Virus record (IMG/VR): IMGVR_UViG_3300030110_003311
Coordinates: 1-23,238 of that record
DNA length: 23,238 nt
Strand: one strand, 5' to 3'
Source of the DNA: a virus
Positions 14,823 to 22,810 of this stretch are shown here, piece by piece. The position numbers and the translations under genes were made by a program. Each line of letters opens with the position of its first letter. The stretch's first letter is position 1. Below the pieces are notes generated by a model. It ran no database searches. It was not told the DNA's origin and worked only from the letters and a program-made list of their open reading frames with translations.

Positions 14823-17800
14823 ATGGCAAAATTTGTCCCACTTATACCAGCAGAAGAAAACAGCTCAGCATCATGGTACACATCAGTAGGTGCTGGTTTA
14901 GTATCTGGATTAATTAAAACTGTAGAAGGTGTCGTATCTCTTGGTGCAGAGCTCGTGGATCTTGGAGCAGATTCAAATACTGTAGCAGGTGTAGAACAAT
15001 TTTTTGATGACATAAATATATTTGAAGATACAGCACAAGACAGAGTAGCTGGTAGACTTGTAGAAGTATTTACACAAATAGGTATACCGGGTGGAGCAGG
15101 TTTTAAACTTGCAACTAAACTAGCAGACAAAGCAATCAAAGCAAAAAAAACTGGTACATATGCTAATTTAAAATCTAAAGCTGTTCAAGAGGGTATGAAG
15201 AAAGCAAAATCATTGAATGACAGAATACCTGATGGCACGAAAAGATTTGCAGCAGGTGTATTTGGTGGTGCAACAGGAGAAACACTTGTTGCTGACGTAG
15301 AAGAAATAGGAACGTTTGGAGATTTTTTTGAAGGGCCCACTGCATTAGATACTGTTGAAGGAGAAGGTAGAGAAGAAGCAGGTAGAAGAATATTAAATAG
15401 ATTAAAGTTTGGGACTGAATCTGTATTTATTACACCGTTTGTTTATGGTGTAGGTAAAGCTGGTAAAGCTCTTGCAACAAGAGGAAAAGAACTTGCATAT
15501 AGTGATAGTGCATTTGAAAGATGGGTAGATAAATATGTTGGCTCATATTTTAGACCAAGAGGTGATTTACCTACAGAGGTGTTTGATTCTGAAATGGCAA
15601 AAGCTGGATTAAAAGCAAGAGATACATTTAGAGCAAGAGAGATTGTAGAAAATATTACAAGAGAAGTAGACAGACTATACCCACGTTCAAGTAAATTTTT
15701 TGATACATCAACAGACACACAACAAAAAGATTTTTATAAAAAATTAAATGATGTATTGTTTGAAGGTGATTTAACAAAAGAAATAAATCCAAAGGCTGTA
15801 GATGATTTAGTTAAGTTTTTACAGAAATCAGATATAGGTGAAGAATCAATACAAAACATTGTATCTAATCTTAATAATGCTAGAGGTGAGTTTACTAATT
15901 TAATTAATATATTAAACAGAAACGCAGGCACTAAAAAAGCTGCAGGCGCAAAAGATTTACAAGCTATTATGAAAGAAAGAATAGAAGGATGGTTAGGTGG
16001 TACGTATAAAATATTTCAAAAACCTAGAGGTTTATTTAAGTTGTTTCAAAAATATAAACCAACAGATCAATCATATGAAAGAGCAATAAATTTATTTAGA
16101 AGATATCTTGCACGAACAGATAAAACTAGAACTAAAGCCTATGACCCTAACAGCAGTGATTATTTTGAAAGAGCAAAATTTTTAGTTGATGACATTGTAA
16201 ACCAAGTACAAGTTAAAAAGAAACCAGCAGGTTTACCTGATGTAACATATACAGATGGTACAGCTATGGGTAAAACAAAAAGTTTTGAAAAAGCAGTTGG
16301 TAGAGGTAGTAAAGTGTTTAGAGAATTGTTTGGTGAAATACAAGACCCACGTTATTCTATATTCAATGCGATGACAAACTTATCAGCGGTTGCAAGAACA
16401 GCTACATATTTTGATGATATGGCTGCACAAAATAGAAAAGTACAAGAAGGAGGTGGTCGAGGATTTTTTTGGGAAACAGAAGACCTTGCAAAACAAGCTG
16501 TTAATTCACCTACTACAGGAATAGAAATAGTACCACTAGATAATATTTTACAAAAACTACCAGGTGGTAACACACTAGTTAGTCCTTTGTCTGGTAAATT
16601 TACAACAAAAGAAATAGCTGATGGTATTGCAAACATAAATGATGTAGGTGCAAGTTTAACTAGTATGGTTAGAGGTAGAGAAGGTGCTAAGGGTGCAGAA
16701 AAAGCAGCAATGTGGTTTTACAGAAATTTGTTATTATTTCCAAAAGGGGTATCACAACTTGCAAAAACAGTTTTATCTATACCTACACACTTACGTAATT
16801 TTTTTAGTGCAGGTGCTTTTGCTAGTGCAAACGGAATATTATTTGAAGGTATAACTAATCCTAATTTATTAAGAAAAGCTTTTGCTGAAGGTATTGATAC
16901 ATCAGGACTCTTGAAACTTGGACCAAGTTCTGCAGAAGCACAAGCAGCTTATAGAGAATTATTAGAGCTAGGAGTTGTAAACTCACAAGTACAAATAGGA
17001 GATCTTGTAAATCTATTAAAAGATGCAACAGGTAATCCAGGCACAATATCAACTGACGCAATATTACGGCCAATGTTAACTAAATTAAAAAAACTTGGTA
17101 GTTTTTTTCAAGGTAAATATATTGCAGAGGATGACACTTGGAAGATTACAAACTATGTAGTTGAATTAGATAGATTAAAAAAAGCTGCGATAAAAAAAGG
17201 TTTAGATGTAAATGATGCTACGGCATTAAAAGGATTAAAACAAGAAGCAGCTAATATAGTTAAAAACACAGTGCCTAATTATGCATACGTTGGATCTGCT
17301 GTTAAGACTGCAAGAATATTACCTATTGGTAATTTTATGTCATTTCCATCAGAAATAATTAGAACAACAACTAACATTGCAGAACAAGGTTTAAAAGAAA
17401 TGAGACACAGACCAGCTGCAGGAGAAAAAATTATAGGAAGCACAGTTACACCATACGTTAATATAGAAGGTAAAGGTCTTGTTAAAAATAATAATGAATC
17501 GTATTCAACTGGATTTAAAAGATTATCAGGCATGGCGTTTACACTAGGGGCTGTGCCAACCATAGCGGTTGAGGGTGCAAAAGCAATCTATGATGTAACA
17601 GAAGACGAGATACAAGCATTACGTCAATTCGTGCCAGAATGGTCTAAGAACTCTACATTAATACCAATTAAAACAGATGATGGTGAATTACGTTATATAG
17701 ATTTTAGTCACAGTAATGCGTACGATGTAATAGCTAGACCATATAGAACTTTGGTTAATAATATTATTACAGGTGAAGCAAATGATCAAACATTGTTGTC

Positions 17801-18755
17801 TGGTTTTGTAGATGGTGTAACAGAAGCAAGTGCTGAAATTATGAATCCATTTATATCAGAATCTATTTGGACAGAAGCAACAGCAGATATTATTGTTAGA
17901 GGTGGTAGAACCAAAGAAGGTAGACAGCTATACACGGATCAAACACCAGCGGGTAATAAAGCTGCAATTAGATTCCTACATTTAGGTCAAGCGTTAGCAC
18001 CGTCATACAGACAATTTCAAAGATTAGGACAAGCTGCATTTGGTACACCTGATAAAAGAGGAGAACTATTAAATATAGGACCAGAGTTAGCAGGATTTAT
18101 GGGACTACGTCCTATTAAAGTAGATCCACTAGCATCTATGGGATTTAAAATTGCTGAGTATCAAACAGGTATAAGAAATGCCAGAAGAGAATTTACTGGT
18201 GGTTACTTTGGAATATTAAGAGGTGGTAGAATAAAACCGAACGATGTTATTAATGCATATTACAATTCAAACAGAGCAAGATTTTTAGTGCAACAAGAAA
18301 TGAATAAAAATATTACTTCTGCAAATATATTAGGTGTTAATACTAGTGCATTAAGAAGAGAGTTTAGTGACAGACAAATAAGTTCAAGCGCTTTTAATAA
18401 ATTAGCAACTGGATCTTTTGAACCATACTTTCCATCAGCAGATATTAGAAAAAGATTTGCAGAGATTGCAAGTAATCTAGGTGATCCAAATGTATATTTA
18501 GAAGTAGCGCCTACATTAAGAGCAATGAAAAGTTTATTTAGAACGTTACCATTAGACGGAGCATTTGATGTTGAATTAAATGATTTTTTATTTGAAGAAG
18601 CACCATTAATACCTTTACCAAATTTACCACAACCAACTGTAAATACACAGCCAAATATACAGCCAGTTGATCAAAATACTAACTTGACAACAACAGAGCA
18701 AGCTTTACTATCGCCATCAGAACAAATTATTCGAGAGAGGTTAAGGAGAACATAA
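14823..18755 (+). CDS. large internal virion / DNA ejection protein
   Basis: At 1310 residues this is the largest gene and takes the place of the gp16-like internal proteins of podoviruses. It is mainly helical. Residues about 20-50 form an amphipathic, Gly-rich hydrophobic segment (VGAGLVSGLIKTVEGVVSLG). Many Lys/Ala helices follow, and a Pro-rich linker near 1250 leads to the C-terminal signature TEQALLSPSEQIIRERLRR, which I recall at the ends of such proteins in marine phages. No transglycosylase or nuclease motif is obvious in the N-terminal part, unlike T7 gp16. Such a protein would leave the particle with DNA and form part of the trans-envelope channel. It starts with TAGGAG eight bases upstream, and its stop overlaps the holin-like gene's start. 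Confidence 0.6.
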   Translation: MAKFVPLIPAEENSSASWYTSVGAGLVSGLIKTVEGVVSLGAELVDLGADSNTVAGVEQFFDDINIFEDTAQDRVAGRLVEVFTQIGIPGGAGFKLATKLADKAIKAKKTGTYANLKSKAVQEGMKKAKSLNDRIPDGTKRFAAGVFGGATGETLVADVEEIGTFGDFFEGPTALDTVEGEGREEAGRRILNRLKFGTESVFITPFVYGVGKAGKALATRGKELAYSDSAFERWVDKYVGSYFRPRGDLPTEVFDSEMAKAGLKARDTFRAREIVENITREVDRLYPRSSKFFDTSTDTQQKDFYKKLNDVLFEGDLTKEINPKAVDDLVKFLQKSDIGEESIQNIVSNLNNARGEFTNLINILNRNAGTKKAAGAKDLQAIMKERIEGWLGGTYKIFQKPRGLFKLFQKYKPTDQSYERAINLFRRYLARTDKTRTKAYDPNSSDYFERAKFLVDDIVNQVQVKKKPAGLPDVTYTDGTAMGKTKSFEKAVGRGSKVFRELFGEIQDPRYSIFNAMTNLSAVARTATYFDDMAAQNRKVQEGGGRGFFWETEDLAKQAVNSPTTGIEIVPLDNILQKLPGGNTLVSPLSGKFTTKEIADGIANINDVGASLTSMVRGREGAKGAEKAAMWFYRNLLLFPKGVSQLAKTVLSIPTHLRNFFSAGAFASANGILFEGITNPNLLRKAFAEGIDTSGLLKLGPSSAEAQAAYRELLELGVVNSQVQIGDLVNLLKDATGNPGTISTDAILRPMLTKLKKLGSFFQGKYIAEDDTWKITNYVVELDRLKKAAIKKGLDVNDATALKGLKQEAANIVKNTVPNYAYVGSAVKTARILPIGNFMSFPSEIIRTTTNIAEQGLKEMRHRPAAGEKIIGSTVTPYVNIEGKGLVKNNNESYSTGFKRLSGMAFTLGAVPTIAVEGAKAIYDVTEDEIQALRQFVPEWSKNSTLIPIKTDDGELRYIDFSHSNAYDVIARPYRTLVNNIITGEANDQTLLSGFVDGVTEASAEIMNPFISESIWTEATADIIVRGGRTKEGRQLYTDQTPAGNKAAIRFLHLGQALAPSYRQFQRLGQAAFGTPDKRGELLNIGPELAGFMGLRPIKVDPLASMGFKIAEYQTGIRNARREFTGGYFGILRGGRIKPNDVINAYYNSNRARFLVQQEMNKNITSANILGVNTSALRREFSDRQISSSAFNKLATGSFEPYFPSADIRKRFAEIASNLGDPNVYLEVAPTLRAMKSLFRTLPLDGAFDVELNDFLFEEAPLIPLPNLPQPTVNTQPNIQPVDQNTNLTTTEQALLSPSEQIIRERLRRT

Positions 18756-18934
18756 TGACGAAAAAATCGGCATTACAAAAAATTGAAGATCACGAAAAGC
18801 TTTGCAGAATAATGCAAAAGCAAACCTTTGAACAAATAAAAGAAATCAAAGAACGTGTAACAAGGATGGAGAAGATGATCATGGGTGGAGGCGGAGCTAT
18901 AGTACTTGCTTTAATCATGAACATGATTAATTAA
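18755..18934 (+). CDS. small holin-like membrane protein
   Basis: The 59-residue protein has a charged N-terminal coiled-coil helix (about 5-42, ending VTRMEKMI) and one C-terminal hydrophobic segment of about 14-16 residues (GGGGAIVLALIMNMIN, from residue 44). This is the plan of XhlA-type holins or holin accessory proteins. Its ATG overlaps the stop of the 1310-residue gene, and an endolysin gene lies about 500 bases downstream, with a single oxygenase gene between. The membrane segment is short for a full span and nothing follows it, so pore formation may need oligomerisation or a partner. An Rz-like spanin is less likely because the hydrophobic part is C-terminal. Confidence 0.6.
   Translation: MTKKSALQKIEDHEKLCRIMQKQTFEQIKEIKERVTRMEKMIMGGGGAIVLALIMNMIN
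18911..18930 (+). repeat. 20-base inverted repeat at the end of the holin-like gene
   Basis: TTAATCATG at 18911-18919 and CATGATTAA at 18922-18930 are perfect complements with a two-base centre. The repeat encodes the last codons of the holin-like gene and ends next to the TTG start of the next gene. As RNA it can form an 8-bp AT-rich stem with a four-base loop, followed by TTAAAATT. As DNA it is a near-perfect dyad that could bind a dimeric regulator. No function is demonstrated. Confidence 0.5.
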
Positions 18935-18936
18935 AA

Positions 18937-19437
18937 TTGACCAACTATATTGTTCAGAAAAAATTTTTAGAAAAAAATTTTTTTAAAAAAATTCAAAATT
19001 TAATAATAAACATAGATGATTTTCCTACTATAGAAAATGATTTTTCATGGTTTTATAGAGATAAAACTGAAATTAATAAAGGTTATTTTACACATGCATT
19101 TTTTAATAAAAATAAAGTAAGTAGTCCTTATTTTTGGAAATATATTGAACCTATTTTAATTCAATTAAAAGCTATTGCAGTTGTTCAAATAAGAGCTAAT
19201 ATGCTTATATTTAAAAATAAAAAATCTAAATGGCATACAGATTATTTATTTAAATGCAAAACAGGTATTTTATATTTAAATAATAGTGATGGAGGAACTG
19301 AATTAAAAATTAATAATAAAAAAATTTTTATAAAATCAGAAGCTAACAAAATGTTAATATTTGATAGTAAAATAAAACATAGAGCGATTTCTGGAAAAAA
19401 TTTTAGATATATATTGAACTTTAACTATTTTAATTAA
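18937..19437 (+). CDS. 2-oxoglutarate/Fe(II) oxygenase, third subfamily
   Basis: The 166-residue, Lys/Asn/Ile/Phe-rich protein ends with a clear 2OG-Fe(II) core. His100-x-Asp102 lies in KWHTDYLFKCKTGILYLN, followed by DGGTELKI and ANKMLIFDSKIKHRA with distal His148. Arg157 in NFRYILNFNY fits the 2-oxoglutarate ligand. The H-T-D-Y and NNSDGGTEL pattern matches a phage and marine-bacterial oxygenase group unlike the two at 7185 and 7742. The start is TTG, two bases after the holin-like stop, and no Shine-Dalgarno is visible. The next in-frame Met is at residue 89, too late to keep the fold. Coding DNA is extremely AT-rich (5 G+C of 60 bases in 18961-19020). It is oddly placed between holin-like and endolysin genes. 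Confidence 0.75.
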   Translation: MTNYIVQKKFLEKNFFKKIQNLIINIDDFPTIENDFSWFYRDKTEINKGYFTHAFFNKNKVSSPYFWKYIEPILIQLKAIAVVQIRANMLIFKNKKSKWHTDYLFKCKTGILYLNNSDGGTELKINNKKIFIKSEANKMLIFDSKIKHRAISGKNFRYILNFNYFN

Positions 19438-19440
19438 ACT

Positions 19441-19920
19441 ATGAATCTTTCACGTAATTTTACTTTAGAAGAATTAACTAAATCGGACACAGCGATCCGT
19501 AAGGGTATAAACAACAATCCTAATCCAGAACAAATAGAAAAATTAAAAACACTGTGTGAAAAAATTTTACAACCGGTGCGTGATCACTTTGGCAGAGTAA
19601 AAGTGACTAGCGGGTTCCGTAGCCCTATCTTGTGCCAGGCCATCGGCAGCTCAGCGAACAGCCAACATGCCCGTGCAGAAGCGGCAGATTTCGAATGTGT
19701 TGGAGTAGACAACGCTGAACTTGCAGACTGGATACATAGAGAATTAGAATGGGATCAATTGATCCTCGAGTACTACACTCCCGGAGAACCTAATTCGGGA
19801 TGGATACACTGCAGTGTAACAGAAGGCATGCCAAGAAAACAATTTTTACACGCGTATAGAGAAGAAGGTAAAACAAAATACAAACCTATAATGGGAAAAG
19901 CGAAAGACTTGTTTGTTTAG
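19441..19920 (+). CDS. peptidase M15 family endolysin
   Basis: The 159-residue protein is a zinc D-Ala-D-Ala-type peptidase of the M15 family, acting on cell-wall cross-links at lysis. SGFRSP at residues 57-62 precedes SQHARAEAADFE, where His76 and Asp83 fit zinc ligands of the S-x-H-x-x-G-x-A-x-D motif. The usual Gly is Ala79 here. WDQLILEYY carries a likely catalytic or supporting Glu110, and GWIHCSV supplies the third zinc ligand His123. There is no signal peptide, so it depends on the holin-like protein. The stop overlaps the minus-strand stop by four bases. Part of the gene (36 G+C of 60 bases in 19621-19680) is much richer in G and C than its neighbours. Confidence 0.85.
   Translation: MNLSRNFTLEELTKSDTAIRKGINNNPNPEQIEKLKTLCEKILQPVRDHFGRVKVTSGFRSPILCQAIGSSANSQHARAEAADFECVGVDNAELADWIHRELEWDQLILEYYTPGEPNSGWIHCSVTEGMPRKQFLHAYREEGKTKYKPIMGKAKDLFV
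19752..19818. repeat. two 14-bp perfect palindromes in the endolysin gene
   Basis: GGATCAATTGATCC at 19752-19765 and TACACTGCAGTGTA at 19805-19818 are each exact palindromes, 39 bases apart. They overlap codons for the conserved WDQLI and WIHCSV motifs, so coding constraint may explain them. They have no loop and would not form good RNA hairpins. As DNA they look like dimeric protein-binding or restriction-type sites. Confidence 0.6.
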
Positions 19921-20444
19921 GGAATATATATATTTTTTAATTCACTGTTTTTTATAGTCCACACAGCATCTTCCATAGACTCTACTAAAGGATATCTAGC
20001 TAAATTAAATGATGTATTTAATAGTAAAGGCACTTTAGTCTCTTCGTAAAACAATTTTATTAAATCATAATATTTAGGATTTTGTTCTCTTTTTAATGTT
20101 TGAAACCTACATGTATTATCTGCATGCACACATGCAGGCACTTCATCTATGGCTTTTTGTTTTGCATCGATAGCAAAACTCATACTCGGCGATTCATCTA
20201 GACCATGCATGTTTAAGTAATCATGTCTATGTTCATACAATATAGTTGCAGCAGTTGGTCTCCACCATTGTCTTTTTTTAATTTTATTTACTATTTCTTT
20301 TGCATTTGGATTTCTTGGATCAAAAAGCATAGACCTATTACCAAGAGCTCTTGCACCCCACTCTGAGTGTCCTGTAAATATTACAACTATTTCTTGATCT
20401 AAAATTTTTTTTACAGCTTTTAATTTATTTTTTATAATGTTCAT
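19917..20444 (-). CDS. O-carbamoyltransferase, C-terminal domain (split gene)
   Basis: The 175-residue product matches the C-terminal half of NodU/CmcH/TobZ-type carbamoyltransferases. Landmarks are GHSEWGARALGNRSMLFDPR (residues 25-44), KKRQWWRPTAATIL, SPSM at 85-88, VHADNTCRFQTL and VPLLLNTSFN. This domain binds carbamoyl-adenylate and positions the acceptor. It is encoded separately from the N-terminal domain: the ATG at 20444 lies inside the end of the upstream frame, overlapping by 20 bases. An AGGAG site nine bases upstream of that ATG could allow independent or reinitiated translation. The gene ends only four bases inside the converging endolysin. It may be a true two-subunit enzyme or a frameshifted single gene. 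Confidence 0.8.
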   Translation of the reverse strand: MNIIKNKLKAVKKILDQEIVVIFTGHSEWGARALGNRSMLFDPRNPNAKEIVNKIKKRQWWRPTAATILYEHRHDYLNMHGLDESPSMSFAIDAKQKAIDEVPACVHADNTCRFQTLKREQNPKYYDLIKLFYEETKVPLLLNTSFNLARYPLVESMEDAVWTIKNSELKNIYIP

Positions 20445-21378
20445 AAAGAGCTACTCCTACTGCTGTTCCACCATCGTATGGTATTGGATCTACAAAAAAA
20501 TTTAATTCAGGAAACTGTTTTACTAATTTAAAATTATTTGAACAATTTAAATGATAACCTCCGGTTAATATAATATTTTTACAATCACTGTATTTTTTTG
20601 CTTTTTTTATTAAATTAATTTTTTCTTCTAAAGTTTCTTCTTGTGCTTTGTTTGCTATGTTTAGAAGAGATTTAGATATACTAGTGTTTTTATTTTTATA
20701 AGCTGCAAGACCCATTAGTTGACCTTCTTGATTATTTTCAAATCCTGCTTCATGTGTATAATTAAGATATTTTAATCCTGCAATAGCTTTACTAGTTAAT
20801 AATATGTCTGTTTCATTGATTTTAAATTTATAATCATTTTTTTTATCTTCTATACCTCCTCTATAATTAGAAGCTGCTTTATAAAAAACTTTAAGTTTAT
20901 TATCAATAAAGCAAATAGATTCCATGGTTTGATAAGGTTGTTTTGTTTTATTAGATGATGGTATAATCTCTCCACCTCCATCGCTTACTAATATTAAAGC
21001 TTCATTAAATTTACTAAAATAAAAACCACATACAGCATGATGTTCATGATGCATTTTATTAAATACCCATTTTTTACAAGTTACTTGTTCTAATATATCA
21101 TTAATAATTTTTTGTTCCCACTGATCATTATTTCTGTCATAAGTAGATATAAAAACACAATCAAAATTTATATTTTTAAATTTTTTTAAAATAAAATAAT
21201 AATATGCACACTGTTTAACAAAACTTATAGATGGAATAGGAGAACTATCAGGATTAAAATGTTTAATTTTATTAAATCGATCTTCTTCATAATATTCTTT
21301 TAAAATGTCATTTTCGAAATAAGCAAAAGAACAATTATGAGAAATATTTATACCTAATGTTTTTTTAGTTATATCCAT
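20425..21378 (-). CDS. O-carbamoyltransferase, N-terminal domain (split gene)
   Basis: The 317-residue product is the N-terminal Kae1/ASKHA-like domain of the carbamoyltransferase family, which makes carbamoyl-adenylate from carbamoyl phosphate and ATP. It shows the metal motif HHEHHA (His110-x3-His114), VSDGGGE at 131-137, EGQLMGLAAY at 218-227, TGGYHLNCSNN at 272-282 and DGGTAVGVAL at 302-311. It stops shortly after the last motif, just where single-chain enzymes continue into the C-terminal domain. A run of six A bases (plus-strand T at 20428-20433) lies just before the TAA. With five A bases the frame would join the C-terminal domain to give about 486 residues. It overlaps the helicase gene by 10 bases, so they form an operon. 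Confidence 0.85.
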   Translation of the reverse strand: MDITKKTLGINISHNCSFAYFENDILKEYYEEDRFNKIKHFNPDSSPIPSISFVKQCAYYYFILKKFKNINFDCVFISTYDRNNDQWEQKIINDILEQVTCKKWVFNKMHHEHHAVCGFYFSKFNEALILVSDGGGEIIPSSNKTKQPYQTMESICFIDNKLKVFYKAASNYRGGIEDKKNDYKFKINETDILLTSKAIAGLKYLNYTHEAGFENNQEGQLMGLAAYKNKNTSISKSLLNIANKAQEETLEEKINLIKKAKKYSDCKNIILTGGYHLNCSNNFKLVKQFPELNFFVDPIPYDGGTAVGVALYEHYKK

Positions 21379-22799
21379 TCTTTTAATTCTTCACCCATAA
21401 CTTCAGATGCAATATTAATTTTATTACGTAGTGCCTTTACAATCTTTTCATCAACAGTATCTTCTGCTATAATATCAACATATGTCACCGTTTTATTTTG
21501 GCCTATCCTGTGCGCTCTGTCTTCAGATTGTAATCTTTTTTCTAAGTCATACCCATTAGAATAATAAATAACAGTATTAGCTTGTGTAAGTGTAATACCA
21601 TATCCTCCTGTTTGTGGCGTGCCTATTAAAAATCTACACTTTGGATCGTTTTGAAATTTACGAATAAAATCTTGTCTATCTTCTTGTGAAGTCAAACCAT
21701 AATAATGAACATAAGAATCTTTACCATATTCTTTTATTATTCTTTGTATGATTTCACTTACACTTAATTGATAGTTGGCCCATATAATAGCTTTACCCTC
21801 TGTTTCTTCTAACACAGACATAAGTTCATTAAGTCTATTACTTTCAACAGATTGTGTAGACCCATCGTCAGCAGTAAAGTGACCACATGTAATTTGATGC
21901 AGACGCATTAATTGTGTAAGCACAGTTATAGTAGAAGTAACTTTGCCATTTAATGTAGCGATAGCTTCTTTCTTCATTTGTTGATAAACTTTCTTTTGAT
22001 CTGGTGTTAATGTTACATGACGTTTAATAAAATTTTTAGGTGGTAGATCTAAACAGTCTTCTTTTAAAACTCTATAAGAAAAACCTTTTACTTTTTCTGA
22101 CAGTTCTGAAAGATTTTGAAAAGCATGTACAACCTGTATTGATCTACCACGTATGTGCATTGTTTTCATTTCTGCGTATCTATTACGAAAAGAATAATAC
22201 GAAGCATGATTCAATAAATACGGATCAAGGAACTCACATTGTGTATATAAATCTAATGGATTTTTAGTAATAGGAGAACCAGTCATTATTCTTCTATATT
22301 TTGCATACTTACCAAGACCTATAATATTTTTAGTTCTTTTAGCTGTGGGTGTTTTAATAGTTGTAGACTCATCAATAGCCATTAATACTTTGTGAGAGTT
22401 TAAAAATTTTGCAGCAAACTTTATACCTTTATCTGTGCTAAATGCTTCAACATTCATAACCAAAATATGTAATGCTGTTTCTATTTCAAACAAAGATTCT
22501 AATTTTTCTTGTTGTGTTTTTGTAATATTTGGTTGCCACAATACGGTCACATTTTCTATGTGGTTTGGTAAATGTGTAGGAAGCTCTTGCTCGTACCAAG
22601 TTTTTACAACACCTTTGGGAGCTACAATTAATGCACCATCAATCTTACCTTTGTCATACAACATAGCCATATTGTCTATTAATACTTTTGTTTTACCGGT
22701 ACCCATCTCCATAAAGTATGCGTACGTTTCTTTGTTCCATGACTTTTCTAAAGCAGTTAGTTGATGCTTATATGGTTTAGTCTTAAATTTATAATTCAT
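21369..22799 (-). CDS. SNF2-type superfamily 2 helicase
   Basis: The 476-residue protein shows SF2/SNF2 motifs in order: Q-like KPYKHQLTALEKSW near residue 8; Walker A EMGTGKTK at 31-38; motif Ia LIVAPKGVVKTWYEQE; Walker B AIDEST at 141-146; motif III MTGSP at 172-176. The second lobe has AIIWANY near 337, LIGTPQTGGYGITLTQA near 391 and motif VI QSEDRAHRIGQ at 424-434. These ATPases translocate on duplex DNA. Phage versions are associated with replication or recombination, but the role here is unproven. The Met at 22799 is chosen because it begins next to the Q-motif. A frame extension to 22847 adds residues overlapping a promoter-like sequence. It is first in a minus-strand operon with the carbamoyltransferase. 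Confidence 0.85.
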   Translation of the reverse strand: MNYKFKTKPYKHQLTALEKSWNKETYAYFMEMGTGKTKVLIDNMAMLYDKGKIDGALIVAPKGVVKTWYEQELPTHLPNHIENVTVLWQPNITKTQQEKLESLFEIETALHILVMNVEAFSTDKGIKFAAKFLNSHKVLMAIDESTTIKTPTAKRTKNIIGLGKYAKYRRIMTGSPITKNPLDLYTQCEFLDPYLLNHASYYSFRNRYAEMKTMHIRGRSIQVVHAFQNLSELSEKVKGFSYRVLKEDCLDLPPKNFIKRHVTLTPDQKKVYQQMKKEAIATLNGKVTSTITVLTQLMRLHQITCGHFTADDGSTQSVESNRLNELMSVLEETEGKAIIWANYQLSVSEIIQRIIKEYGKDSYVHYYGLTSQEDRQDFIRKFQNDPKCRFLIGTPQTGGYGITLTQANTVIYYSNGYDLEKRLQSEDRAHRIGQNKTVTYVDIIAEDTVDEKIVKALRNKINIASEVMGEELKEWI

Positions 22800-22810
22800 G
22801 TTTTTCTTTC

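Noticed and set aside
19921-19960. Bidirectional terminator between endolysin and carbamoyltransferase
   Set aside because: I found only an AT run (ATATATATATTTTTT) without a GC-containing stem, inside coding sequence.
22435-22764. Plus-strand frame antisense to the helicase
   Set aside because: It overlaps conserved helicase motifs on the other strand and shows no family features.
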